From NCBI GenBank assembly GCA_013399855.1, contig VXAY01004352.1:186001-250000 (forward strand): a DNA stretch of 64,000 bases. Direction: 5' to 3'. How positions within the stretch are numbered: position 1 is the first letter of the stretch; each line of letters begins with the position of its first letter. This document shows positions 26,501 through 37,600 of the stretch, piece by piece. A program made the position numbers and the translations under genes. The stretch is from Oxyruncus cristatus (lineage: Eukaryota; Chordata; Aves; Passeriformes; Cotingidae). The notes beneath the pieces were generated by a model. The model worked only from the letters and a program-made list of their open reading frames with translations, made no database searches and was not told where the DNA came from.

Positions 26501-27682
26501 CAAAAATTTCCCAACCATGTGTGATTCATCTTTTATCTTATATTTTCTGAAAGTCTAACTTCTAAGTTTGTGTCATATACAGTAGGAGGAGAAAGAGAAG
26601 TTTGTCCAGATTTTAGTTGACATGAATTTTCTTTAGCGGTGCATGAATATGTTGACTTACAGGTACAGGCTTCTCTTCATAATAGAGAATTCCAATCTTT
26701 AGATGACCAAAAATAGCTGAGATGAATCTTACTCTGTGTGGTTCCATTAATTATCATTAGCTGCAGAGGTAATTTCTGTGATCGTAAAATGACATGGCAG
26801 GACATTTTAGAGTCTATTTGAGAACCAGGGGGAGATCACTCAGAGTGTATAAATAGGCTGTGTAGCCATACTGAAGTTCTTATGAGCACAGAGACCTATT
26901 GTAAAGATTGTTTTCTAGGGTCTTGGCTGATTTATGGGATTTTGACAGCAGGTGACCCTGTCCAATTGGAAGAGAACAAGAGGAAAAGAGGATTCAGCTA
27001 ACTGCAGATTAAAGGGAGATTGTTCAGCTACTCTTTTTTTTTTCTCTGCTGCAAAAAACTGGAGTTCCTTGTGGAGAATTTGGATGCTGCTCCATTGAGC
27101 CTGGGAAAACTAAATCCTATCAAAAAAGAGCTTTGAAACAGTTCATGGAGGTGTTTTAACACGAGAATTGTTGCATTTGAGATAGTGGTAGCAAATACTA
27201 AACACTAAATCTTTGAAAAGAGAAGGAAGCAGGACAGGAGGGCCTGAGAAAAATTATCTTACAGTTACTGGCCACATTCACAGCTATATTCATTTCATGG
27301 CTATAGCTAAAACCCATGTGGTTAGATCAGCAATAAATAAATACATTTTGCAAGTACATTTTAAAATCAGCATGGAGTTTTGAAGATATTTTTGTCCCTC
27401 TTCTGTACACACTTAGGAGTGCAGTATAATTTATGATGAACAGGACTATGTCAGATATTCACACAGGTATCACATACGACTTATGGGAAACCTTGTGCCC
27501 TCCTGGTGTGACAGATGGAAGCTGTGTGTAGCATTACAGAGTCTCATACAGCTCTGGACACCAGTCTGTGAGCTACTAAATTAACCTTCTAGCAATTAAA
27601 TAGGTTTCTAATGTTCTTCATCTATCCCAATGCTGTTATTCCCACTCAAGAATAGCATCTGCAAACAATTGAGGCTCTTGAA
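23571..27682. other. noncoding DNA
   Basis: No gene or mobile element recognised. Short open frames on both strands lack domain-like composition. Confidence 0.6.
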
Positions 27683-28128
27683 ATCATAGAATCATAGAAT
27701 GGTTTTAGTTGGAAGGGATCTTTAAAGATCATCTAGTTCCAACCCCTCTGCCTTGGGCAGGGACACCCTTCACTAGACCAGGTTGCTCAGAGCTCCATCC
27801 AATATGGCCTTGAACACTTCCAGGGACAGGGCATCCAGTTCTCTACGCAACCTGTTCCACTGCTTCACCACCCTCACAGCAAACAATTTCTTCCCAAAGT
27901 CCAATCTAAAACTGCCTTCTTTCAATTTAAACCCTTATCCCTTTTCCTGTCACTGTCCGCCCATATAAAAAGTCCCTTTCTCCTTTTTATAAGCCCTTTT
28001 ATGGTGCTGAAAGGCCACAGAGAGGTATCCCCAAGGGCACTTTTTTCCCAGGCTGAGCAGCCCCAGCTCTCTCACCCTGTCTTCACAGGAGAAGTTCTGC
28101 ATTTCTCTGTTCATTTTTGTGGCCCTGC
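27683..28128 (-). mobile_element. CR1 LINE, 5'-truncated, minus strand
   Basis: The left edge carries two reversed octamers (ATCATAGAATCATAGAAT), followed by TTGGAAGGGATCTTTAAAGATCATCTAGTTCC. This is the hallmark CR1 3' end read backwards. The rest follows the CR1 3' untranslated region in reverse order: the 'gggcagggacacc' block, the 'gttccactg...accctcacagc' block, and a 'ggctgagcagccccagctctctcacc' block. Resemblance fades after 'ttttgtggccctgct' near 28126. The element therefore lacks most of the reverse-transcriptase reading frame and cannot move. Octamers and tail are well preserved, so it is younger than the fragments at 18.7 and 20.6 kb. Confidence 0.95.
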
Positions 28129-28129
28129 T

Positions 28130-28186
28130 ATTGTGGTAGAACCCTCTCATTGTGGTAGAACCTCTTTATTGTGGTAGAAACACTAA
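28130..28186. repeat. 19-bp tandem repeat, three copies
   Basis: Three adjoining 19-base units begin at 28130, 28149 and 28168, each opening ATTGTGGTAGAA with variable last bases. The array sits exactly where recognisable minus-strand CR1 sequence stops. It may be a small duplication made at the 5' junction during or after insertion. Confidence 0.85.
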
Positions 28187-28191
28187 AAATT

Positions 28192-28607
28192 GATACTGTC
28201 TCTCACAGCACAAATGGAAAGACTGTTCTGTTGAAGGGTGCTAATAGCTGGTGGGGCTCAGATCCACAGACAATTGAAGGCGTTGCTGAAGGCTGCCAAC
28301 GCATCTAACATTCTGTTTTAAACAAAACCCAAGTGCTATGCAGCCCCTTTGAACAGTAAAAACCAGCTGTAGGCAGCAGGAGTGAGCACCCGGAGCAACA
28401 AATGCTGTCAGAGAGTACAGCAGCCAAGATAACTCAGGTTGATAGTGCAAAGGCCATCCTTATTTGTAAATGCATGGGTAAAGGTAAAAGGTTTCCTTTC
28501 AGAGGGGAAAGTCAGGAAAAAGAGGTGAAAGCTGAGCTTTGTGTTTGTGTCTCCAAAATCTATGACTAGAACTGATGTGACCAAACTTTCGATACTGTCT
28601 CTCACAG
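28192..28607. repeat. block bounded by a 17-bp direct repeat
   Basis: GATACTGTCTCTCACAG occurs identically at 28192-28208 and 28591-28607, with 382 bases between. The right copy lies inside plus-strand CR1 sequence, where the family normally has 'gatactgtctc(t/c)cacag'. The left copy has no obvious CR1 upstream of it. The intervening DNA has no terminal inverted repeats, no A-tail and no recognised family. It could be an insertion with target-site duplication, two separate CR1 fragments sharing the phrase, or a local duplication. Confidence 0.6.
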
Positions 28608-29440
28608 GATCCTTTTGAACAAAATGTCCAGCACACAGCTGGATAAACACATCATGTGGCGGATGAGCAGTGGGCTCATGGGTCAAGCACAGAAGATAAG
28701 AGTGAATGGGGTGACATCAGACTGGTGAACTGTCACTAGTGGGGTTCCATAAGTCCATCTTAGCCCCTGTTCTCATCAACATCTCCATGAATGACTTGAA
28801 TGCAGGACTGGAAGGATACTGAGGAAGTTTGCAGATGACACAAAACTGGGAGGAGCTGTTAACTGCCTCGAGGGTAAGGAGGCCCTGCAGAGACATCTCA
28901 ACAAATCAGAGGACTGGGCAATCACCAGCCATATGAAGTTCAACAAGGGGAAGTGCTGAATTCTGCACCTGGGATGGGGCAACCCTGGATGTAGGTACAG
29001 ACTGGGGAACTGGGGGTCCTGACTGATGGCAAGTTGATTATGAGTCAGCAGTGCCCTGGCAGCCAGGAGGGCCAACCGTGTCCTGGGGGCATCAGGCAAA
29101 GCGTCACCAGCCAGGTGAGGGAGGGGATTGTCCCGCTCTGCTCTGCACTGGGGCAGCTTCACCTTGAGTATTGTGGCAGTTTTGGACATAGCATTACAAG
29201 AAAGATATCAGGTCATTAGAGTATCGAAAGGAGGGCAACAAAGATGGTGAAGGGCCTTGAGGGGAAGCCGTGTGAGGAGTGGCTGAGGTCACTTGGTCTC
29301 TTCAGCCTGAAGAAGAGGAGACTGAGGGGAGACCTCATTGTAATCTACAGCTTCCTTGGGAGCGGAAGCAGAGGGGCAGGCACTGATCTGTGGGGACCAG
29401 TGGCAGGACCTGAGGGAATGGCCTGAAATTGTGTCAGGGG
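28575..29440 (+). mobile_element. CR1 LINE, ORF2 3' half and tail, plus strand
   Basis: The segment follows the C-terminal half of CR1 ORF2 (reverse transcriptase) and then the 3' region. The box-C catalytic motif FADD is still readable at 28828-28839 (KFADDTKLGGA). Downstream are MKFNKG-like and LHLGWGNPG-like phrases at about 28934-28990. Next come the tail phrases 'gatggtgaagggccttgaggggaag' (29244 on) and 'cttcagcctgaagaagaggagactgaggggagacctcat' (29303 on). Frameshifts and stops break the frame, so it is a dead copy. The CR1 3' terminus is not visible because an assembly gap starts at 29441. It lies 5'-to-5' against the minus-strand CR1 to its left. Confidence 0.93.
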
Positions 29441-29862
29441 NNNNNNNNNNNNNNNNNNNNNNNNNNNNNNNNNNNNNNNNNNNNNNNNNNNNNNNNNNNN
29501 NNNNNNNNNNNNNNNNNNNNNNNNNNNNNNNNNNNNNNNNNNNNNNNNNNNNNNNNNNNNNNNNNNNNNNNNNNNNNNNNNNNNNNNNNNNNNNNNNNNN
29601 NNNNNNNNNNNNNNNNNNNNNNNNNNNNNNNNNNNNNNNNNNNNNNNNNNNNNNNNNNNNNNNNNNNNNNNNNNNNNNNNNNNNNNNNNNNNNNNNNNNN
29701 NNNNNNNNNNNNNNNNNNNNNNNNNNNNNNNNNNNNNNNNNNNNNNNNNNNNNNNNNNNNNNNNNNNNNNNNNNNNNNNNNNNNNNNNNNNNNNNNNNNN
29801 NNNNNNNNNNNNNNNNNNNNNNNNNNNNNNNNNNNNNNNNNNNNNNNNNNNNNNNNNNNNNN
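29441..29862. other. assembly gap (422 N)
   Basis: A run of 422 undetermined bases between CR1 sequence on the left and LTR sequence on the right. Reading frames that cross it are meaningless. By comparison with the complete LTR at 41953-42942, about 160 bases of LTR 5' end are missing here. By comparison with the usual CR1 tail, a few hundred bases of CR1 3' end are also missing. Confidence 0.98.
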
Positions 29863-30847
29863 GCTTCTGTGATAACATATTTAAGAACAGAAGAAGAGAA
29901 TGTCATGGCACAGAAGAAATTCCAGGCTGAGAGAGCAAGCAGTCATCAAGGTCATTGCAGCTGGAGGAGTGGGGTAAAAAGGGAGGGGCCTTCCCCCGCC
30001 TCTTCTGAAGAAGCAGGGAAAAGCTGAAGCCCCTGCGGTCCCTGAAGGACCTTCAGGCTACAGAAACCTTCCTGCAGCCTATGGAGAAGTCCATATTGGA
30101 GCTGGTAGATACATGGAGAAAGCTGTGACCCCCTGAGGGAGATCCAAGATGGAACAAAGTCCTGCTGGAGACCTGTGGCTTATGGCCGGTGGAGAGAAAT
30201 CTCATGCTCTGGAGGAAGTTTTTCCTGGGTAGGACTTGTGGCCCCGGTGGGGGACCCACATTGGTATAACTCAGTCCATGAAGGACTGCACTGCCTTGGG
30301 GAAGGGACCCGCGGGAAGGGGTCCATCAAGGACTGTCTCCCGTGGCAAGGGACTCCACAGAAGCAGGGGAAGGACTCAGAGCCATGACCCCTCCTGTAGC
30401 CCGTGGTGAAGACTATGGTGAAGCAAGTTGTCCCCTTGCAACCCACAGAGGACCATTGGGGTGCAGAAACCCCCTGTACCCCCATGGAGGAGTAACCCAC
30501 AGGACAGCAGAATGGGAAGAGCTGCTGTCCAAGAGATGGACTCACTTTAACAGCGGCAGAAGCAACAACACCCCCCATCCCCTGCACTGCTGGGGGGAGG
30601 AGGGAGAACATGGAGGAATGAGGGGTGGGGGGAAAGTGTTTGTTTAAGACTATTTTATTTCTCACTCTTTAGTTTTTATCCTGTTAGCAATAAATTTAAA
30701 TTCTACCCCCACGCAAGTCTCCCAGTTCTTGTCTCTACTCAGGAATTATTTGACTATTTTTTTTCTCCCCTATGGAGTTGCAGAGGGAGGGTAAGAAAGC
30801 AACTTTTAGTGGGTATTTGAAATCTGGCCAGGGTTAAAACCACGGCA
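29863..30847 (+). mobile_element. endogenous retrovirus LTR, 5' end in gap
   Basis: Same family as the complete LTR at 41953-42942. Shared landmarks in the same order: GCACAGAAGAAATTCCAG, a GC-rich region built from 'ctgcagcc(c/t)atggag' modules, GGTAGGACT(T/C)GTGGCCC, GACAGCAG, an AATAAATTTAA polyadenylation signal, and the terminal phrase 'ggccagggt(t/c)aa...ccac..ca'. It begins in the gap at a point matching about 42112 of the other copy and ends in CA at 30847. It carries an extra block of about 180 bases (30296-30480) relative to the other copy. No retroviral gag, pol or env sequence lies on either side. It is either a solo LTR or one whose left flank is hidden. Plus orientation is inferred from the position of AATAAA. 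Confidence 0.88.
30689..30694 (+). promoter_or_regulatory. LTR polyadenylation signal AATAAA
   Basis: A conserved hexamer, present at the matching place in both LTR copies, about 155 bases before the LTR end here. This fits a signal near the R/U5 part of a plus-strand LTR. Confidence 0.6.
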
Positions 30848-33800
30848 CCATACTTTTTTAACCTTTGGACTTCTATCTACAGTAGGATTGAGCCACCCTC
30901 ATGCAGTGCTGAATCTGGGTTGGCAATCCTGCCTGCTCACAGGGCTTGCTAATCCAACTAGAGATATTCAGTTATTACTCAGTTCCTTGATTTAGAGTTG
31001 GCAAACAGGTGTTACTCAGTATACTTTAGCCATTCCCATTAAATAAAAAGGCTAACTATTGCTTTACTTTTCTGTTTTGTATGAATTAGGATTTCCTCCA
31101 GATTCTTTATGGACAAGCTGGTCCTATCTGATTCCTTACTGTCTTTGCTGAGGTAGAAGTGCAAAAGAGGCCAATATAAATGGGAGATTCCAGGTATGAC
31201 CACAAAATGATTTGACAATCAATTCCCTGATCAAAGGGTATCAAATTTTTGCATGGAATTTACTAAGCAGAAACATGTGCACATTTGGAATAAATAGAGG
31301 GCTTGGGGCATTCACTGTACCAACTACACACTCACTGAACTGACCACCCTGTGAACAGAATATCTTACATCAGAGGCCAAAGGCTCCCTAACTGCATATG
31401 TTCCCTGAATTTATAGTGTGTGTGCACAAGATAGGCTGTGAGTTCTGCACATTCCTAGAGTTGGTGCTGCAACCAAGCTGACAGATGTCAGGAAATCTTG
31501 GAGGAAATTTGATTCAAATTCCTCAAATTACAGTCATACAAAATTTAGAGACAGAAAAGGAAAGACCAAGTATCTGCTAATACTACCTTGACTCCAAAAA
31601 AAAAGATTTTTCATAACCCGATTTTTCATATGCATGAGGTTACACTCTGCTCTACTTCAGCTTTCTTGCTAAGGTAAAAATGTAGGTACCACAGATGTGA
31701 CCACATAAGTACAGTTACAATAACTATGAGCTGAATACTCTGCCCTCACAAACACAATGGAATTTTCATATTCATCTGCCTAGGGACTATGTTAACCTGA
31801 TTATAAAGTGTTAGATATTTTGAAATACTGAGAGAAAATGAACCTCTCAGAAAAGTTACAAAATGCATATTAGATTATATAATGAAAAGATAACTTGCAT
31901 TACTTGACTTACAAACTTTTTTTTCCCCATCCTTAAAAAGAACAGTGCAAGTCTCACTTGATAGACTGGACCAATCCACAGTGGCTTCTTAAAATTTCGA
32001 TTTTTAGTTAATTACCCGCAACATCAGATGTGCCCGTAAGATCTGTATTCCCCTCCTCAAACCTGCTCCAGACAAGAGCTCTTTTCATGCTCCTGCCTTC
32101 TCCCCCATCACAGTTCCTTGCGATGCTCTCTCTGTACTGATATGATCACGCTGCCGTATCTGTCACTGCTGTGTGAGCAGCACAGGGACAGTAACATGGG
32201 GCATAATGAAAGCGGTAACAGCAGACGCAGAAATAGCAACAGCAGTAGCTGCTGGGGTGGCAGAGGAATAGCCGCACTGAGAGCAGAAGAGGAAGAAAAG
32301 CTGTTTTCCAAACCTACCAGTATGAGGTGAAATGTTTGCCCAATTGGTTTAGAACTGATACAATCTACAGATGCCAGACTATTTACATTTTGGAATGTGC
32401 TGAAAATGTTTGGGGGCAAAACTCTAGTGAGTGTACCATGTTTTCCTTGGATATTTTCTAGCATGGTTTTTATAAATGTTATGTATATGCCTTGCATGTT
32501 GGACTATGGAATAACAGTATGTGCCAGATTTAGACAGCAAATTAGTCTTAGCAGATAGCAAAAGCACTTTACAATTGTTTTCTACACACATGGTTTCTGA
32601 AAACCAAACAAACCCATGCTTTCATTCATATGCTATGCAGCAAACACACGGAAAACTGAGATAGTTCAATTCTGCAAACTGCTGAGTGCTCTCAGCTGTA
32701 TTTGGTATTAGACAGCCTTGTATTTTACAGGTTTATGCTCAGGAAATGCAGATCAACATGAAAATAGGCATATAAAAGGCAACAAACATTTGTCTCCTGA
32801 AGTCCCTCCTGCCTCTATGAGTGACTCTTGTCTTCTCATACCTCATCCCTTTGAAGGCTGGTCCCAGTGGTGCCTTCTGAGGTGTCCAGTTTTGCACCCT
32901 TGACTTCCCCTGACATTAATGAGGGTTACAGATGTACACTGAAGGTAGAACAGCCTTTCAAGTGTCAGAGAGCATGCTGCTATTCAGCACTGCCTTTAAC
33001 CCCAGCAGCACACAGCAGAGTGTCAAGTAAAGGGAAAATTCCAGGTTAGACATTCCTTGGGATTTTTCAAGGACTTCAGATATGATTGCCACACTTTGGA
33101 ACATTCACCCTTCAGGGTCAGCCATGTATGCTTACAGAATGGAGGGAAACCAGCTGCTTTTGTATGGTACAAACAGACTTTCCTTTCCTTCTTTCTGTTC
33201 CTCTGGGAAAAGTGGCATCCTGAATTCCTCTTCGGTGTAACATTTGGGCAATTTTAATCCAATACATTGTTCATTGTTAAATGATGATACAGCCCTGAAA
33301 GAAATTAAAGAGATCCATCAATTAGAGTTGTGGGGAAGGATAACACTGACTCAGAAGTTTCACAGACAAGTGTGTTTAATTGTGTGATTTCTGGAGTATG
33401 AGTAGGAACAATTCGAGAAGGGAAGTGCTCAGAGATGTATGCACTACAAATGTTACCAGGACTGGAGTGTAGTTCTGGTTTTGTACTTTGAAAGAAAGGA
33501 CTCAATCAGCTGATGTAACATATTTGCCTTGTACTACTTGAGATGTCCTAGGATATCCAAGACGTCCACACACAGCTGACACAGGATGGTTGTAGTCTCT
33601 TGGCTGCCTGGTATGGCAGCTGGAGGCCAAGGAAGATACCCTAGAATGTCTTAAGTGGTAATAGATGTCAGTGTGTATTGAGTTACTCATTTGAGACCCC
33701 ATTCAATAGTCATTAATCTAAGCAGTAATTAATTTCACCTATTTTCAATTAGCTGACTTTTTCTCCAAATACTACTGACTACCTTGACCAGGTTGTTATT

Positions 33801-34459
33801 GATCGTAAAGAGAGTTTAAATGTGCATGTGAAATACATGTGCACATGTGAGGTGTATTTTATATATTCATGGGAAATATATGTGAGTATTTAAGGTGTAT
33901 TTTACTTGTGCATTCGAGATTATGTAATTAAGTTGACTAAGTCTGGAACTTATGGCAAGATTCCTTTGCCTAAACTTTAGTGTCTATAGCCATTTGTGAT
34001 GCTCTAGGATAACCTACCTGGACTGTAATTTCCCATCAGAAGGGCCACACATCTTTTGAAAGTCCTCTGCCTGCACTGTGTCATGTCTTAGATGTCTGTG
34101 TATATCAGAAATTGTGCTAGCTATTTGCAAAAATGAGTCAAGTCACGTATATTGAGCTGGAGATGAATCCTCCCCTAAGTGTCTTCTATTTTAAAAGGGA
34201 TATTGAAAAATTGTAGAGGTTGCAGAAGTAGCTATGTGTTTTTGAATTAGAGAAAATGCAAAAGAAAGTGGTTTTTTTCAATCTATTTAGTTCATCTGAA
34301 CGATAACCAAAGATAGATGTGATTACAGAGTAGAAATATTTTCAGTAGATAGAAAGTACCACATACTTCAAAATAACTGAAAAAAATAGAAGGTGAAAGC
34401 AAACAATTGACAATTTCAGTTTAGATACTGGGTGGTAAAGCTTTCTTGATTAACTAATG
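30848..34459. other. noncoding DNA
   Basis: No gene recognised. CR1 sequence does not resume after the LTR at 30847. The frame at 32108-32330 encodes a short Asn/Ser-rich stretch but no known domain. A 43-bp tandem duplication is listed separately. Confidence 0.6.
33830..33914. repeat. 43-bp imperfect tandem duplication
   Basis: Two neighbouring units, starting at 33830 and 33873, share the frame GAAATA(C/T)ATGTG ... GGTGTATTTTA. They differ at several bases, so this is an old local duplication. Confidence 0.7.
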
Positions 34460-34655
34460 GGAAAAATCACCAAGGGAATTGATGAAGCCTTTGTTCCCTG
34501 AAGTCTTCAAATTAAGATAGGATACTTTCCTGAAGTTATGATTTGCTGAAAGCAAGTTTGTGAACTCAGTACAAGGGTAACTGGGGGAACTTGGCATCTG
34601 GTAGGCTGGAGATTAGACTACATGGCCTGTTGATCTCTTCTGGCTCTAGACACCA
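34460..34655 (+). repeat. old CR1-like LINE 3' tail
   Basis: The order of phrases 'cctgaagtcttcaaattaag', 'actttcctgaag', 'gtacaagggtaactggg', 'gaacttggcatctgg', 'gagattagactacatggcc' and 'tctcttctggctct' follows the 3' untranslated region of ancient amniote CR1-type elements. These usually read along the lines of 'gtctttaaatcaagactgg...aggggtaactgggtgaaattctatggcc...ggtcagactagatgatc...cccttctggcc'. The copy is highly diverged with no octamers left, so it is older than the avian CR1s elsewhere in the window. The call rests on remembered family phrases, not an alignment. Confidence 0.6.
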
Positions 34656-37600
34656 CAAATTATGCCAAAATAAGAAGAGTGACGTGAATTCAGCTGTGCT
34701 TGCTGCAAATCAATTATTTTTTTCTCACCAGAAAATGGCAAATAGGATTGAGTTGGATAATCTTTATATCACTTCCCTCCTCCTTCTTTCCATCAATTAT
34801 GAGGAAATTGCAAAATTCTCAAAGGTATTTTTTGTTTGCGGTTATTTGAATACTACACAGTCACATCTGTATTTGTTGTTAACATTCTTCAAATCGTTCT
34901 TGTTGCCTTCTGTACCTCTTTCTTTGTTTATTCACCTGTTGTACATTATCCAAACCTCAGAGTTGTGACTCTCTGGATAAATAATATCTTCATGCTAGCT
35001 CCTTATGTGTAATACAGTGAGCCATTGAATTTTCTTCCTTTTTTTTTTTTTTTTTTTTGTAACTGAACTTTCTTTCATTAATAATAGTAATTCAATTCTT
35101 TTCTTTCAAATTAATTCTTCAGCAAATTGGAGAGTGAGTATGAAGATTATTCACAAACAATTGATTGATGATGAAATCCTCTATGTGTCATTCAGCTGTG
35201 TGAATGAGTATAGAAAAAGAACTTCCATTAGCAGATGAAATATGCAGCTTTGTCTCTGTTCTCAGACTGTTAATTTCTTTTTCAGTGATGTTAGTGGGAA
35301 ATTATGTTACATCTCCCTAAAATGTTTATCTTACTCCCAAGATTTTATATTTAGGCATCTCAGCCTACACGTATCCCCACAGCAGCATAAGAAACTGCAA
35401 TGGCCCCCTTACCTGTGGTGCTGAGGGTGAGTTTATATTGTGTTTTTGCTACTGTCATATATTCTTATATGAGACCCCACTGCCAACTTTGCTATGTGCA
35501 GAGGTGTAGCAGCTGGTTTCCTTGTTAAAGGAACTCAAATATGAGTTTAGGTGTTGGCACTGAAGATGGTACAAATCCATCTAGAAAATTCCATGGTATT
35601 TATACTCCTAGAGATACCATCAGGCTTCAAATGAGGTTTGCAGAAGCATCAAGGTTCTGGATCCAATGAAATGAATTTGGAACATGAAATCTGCTCCCTA
35701 GGGACAGAATGATCAATTTCCTCATTTATCTTTTACACATGCCTCCGTAGTATCTGAGCGCTCTGGAAATGTTAACTGCTCTGCTTGATATTCCTACGGG
35801 AGAAGAAAGGGGGGAAGAGATTCCTATGCTGCTACCAGTAAGATGTGGCATTGGATAAGTTTTTGAAAGCCTTTAAACCCCCCCTAATTATTTTATTTTC
35901 AAGAAATTTTGCACCTTAAAGAATAAGGCGCAGAATAAGAAAGTTTCTGGTTGTTGTTGTTTTTGTGAATTCTGGTATTCCTAACTTTTGAGGGATCAGT
36001 TCTGCAATGATACCTCGTCACCTTTTTCAAGGGATATTTGCTTTTAAACTCCATCTCAGCAACATCCAGACCTTTCTCCCACATACCTATCCCAGTTTCT
36101 GTCTTGTTGCCCAGCCAGTTTCACTTTTTCCCTGTCTCAACTCAACTTCAATCTCTCTTTTCTTTTATATCACATTCCCCATCCTTGTATGTTATCTCCA
36201 CTGATGCTATATCTGTTTTCCTCTTATCAAGGCTGAATCCTCAAATTATAGTGTCCCCAGACTGATTCTTTGTCTCAGTCTTCTCCCTTTGCCTTATTGT
36301 ACTTTTGCTCTTATTCTACTGCTGTCCTTTGTGTTTTCTAGTTTGTGCAGCTGAAGAATCATTGAAGACTCATAAGACACAATAACCCTGCAGCCATTTC
36401 CTCTGGATGACTTTAGAGGGAAAATTGCCATAATTTCAGGGAATCTTTCACCCCCCTGAATGTGCTCAGAGCCACCAGAGTTATTTGTAGGGAAGCTTCA
36501 GTGCATCTGCAGTGAACGCTCATTTTTTCCCCCAAGCTGATTGCTGACTTGTGGATTTCTGTTGTCGTGGTAGAAGAAGCAGTTCTAGTACCACAGTCAT
36601 TGCAAAAAAGAGTAAGTGCTGGATGGAAAACACTAGAATACCAGAGTGGTGGGTCTTTTTGTTTGTTTTGTTTTGGTGGTTGTTGTTGTTTTTGTTGGGG
36701 GTTTTTGTTGTGGTTTTTTTTGTTGTTGTTGTTGTTGTTTTTTTTTGTTTTTCCCCAGATAAACAAAATAACTTATCTGGTATCTGTTCTTACTCTTGGC
36801 TTAAGCATTTCAGAGCAACTTCACTTCACTTAAATTGGTAAAATTTTGGCAAAGATTTCAGTCAGATTCTGTGACCAGAGTCTTAGAATGGAAACTGCTG
36901 AGAAACCTCACTAATAGTCAGTGTCAGCAGTCCTTCCTATAACCTTATGTGTGCAGAAAATATGCATGACTTGAGCCTAAACTTGTAAGCTCTTTGGAGA
37001 CAGTAGCCATTACTTTTATATGGCATTTAGCATAATGGGAAATATCCTGACTGACATATCTTCACAGACATTTAAATAAATAATATGAAAGACCACAAAC
37101 TAGTGAGGTTGAATAGTTTAAACTGAAAAATATCTGCAAATGACACAACAAGAAAACATTGCATGTCCCTAACCACTATGCATCAGATGTGGATCCAAAT
37201 GACTTGTTCTGATTACAATTCAGGGAAATTAATAAAACACTTGCTCTCTGCTCCAGACATACTTGCTGAGTTGTGCTGTGCAGAATGGATCATTACAAGT
37301 ATGTTTTAAAATCCTTGATAGCAATGGATTTTTTGTAAAGAAACTTTGATATACCTAACAGCATTTCTAAGCACTTTTATACTTAGTGTGCTGAAAACTT
37401 CACCATCTGCTTTGTCTTAGATTTATCAGCTGAATAGGCAGCATTTAAGATACCTAGAACCTTTACCTGTGCATCCATACAACTAGGTAAGAAGCTGATT
37501 GCAATGTCACACATTTTATGTGGGTCCTATGTACCCATTTGGTTTGTTCTTAAGGTAAAAAGAAGTGAGAAGATCTCCTTCACAAGGGGTGCAAAAGATA

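Noticed and set aside
29289..30027. Long open frames of 147-223 codons
   Set aside because: They are open only because they run through 422 undetermined bases.
30180..30665. 161-codon minus-strand frame
   Set aside because: It lies wholly within the GC-rich LTR, and the sister LTR does not keep the same frame. It is a composition artefact.
36549..36841. Hydrophobic frames resembling membrane segments
   Set aside because: Encoded by the GTT-rich low-complexity tract. The Val/Phe/Leu runs are artefacts.
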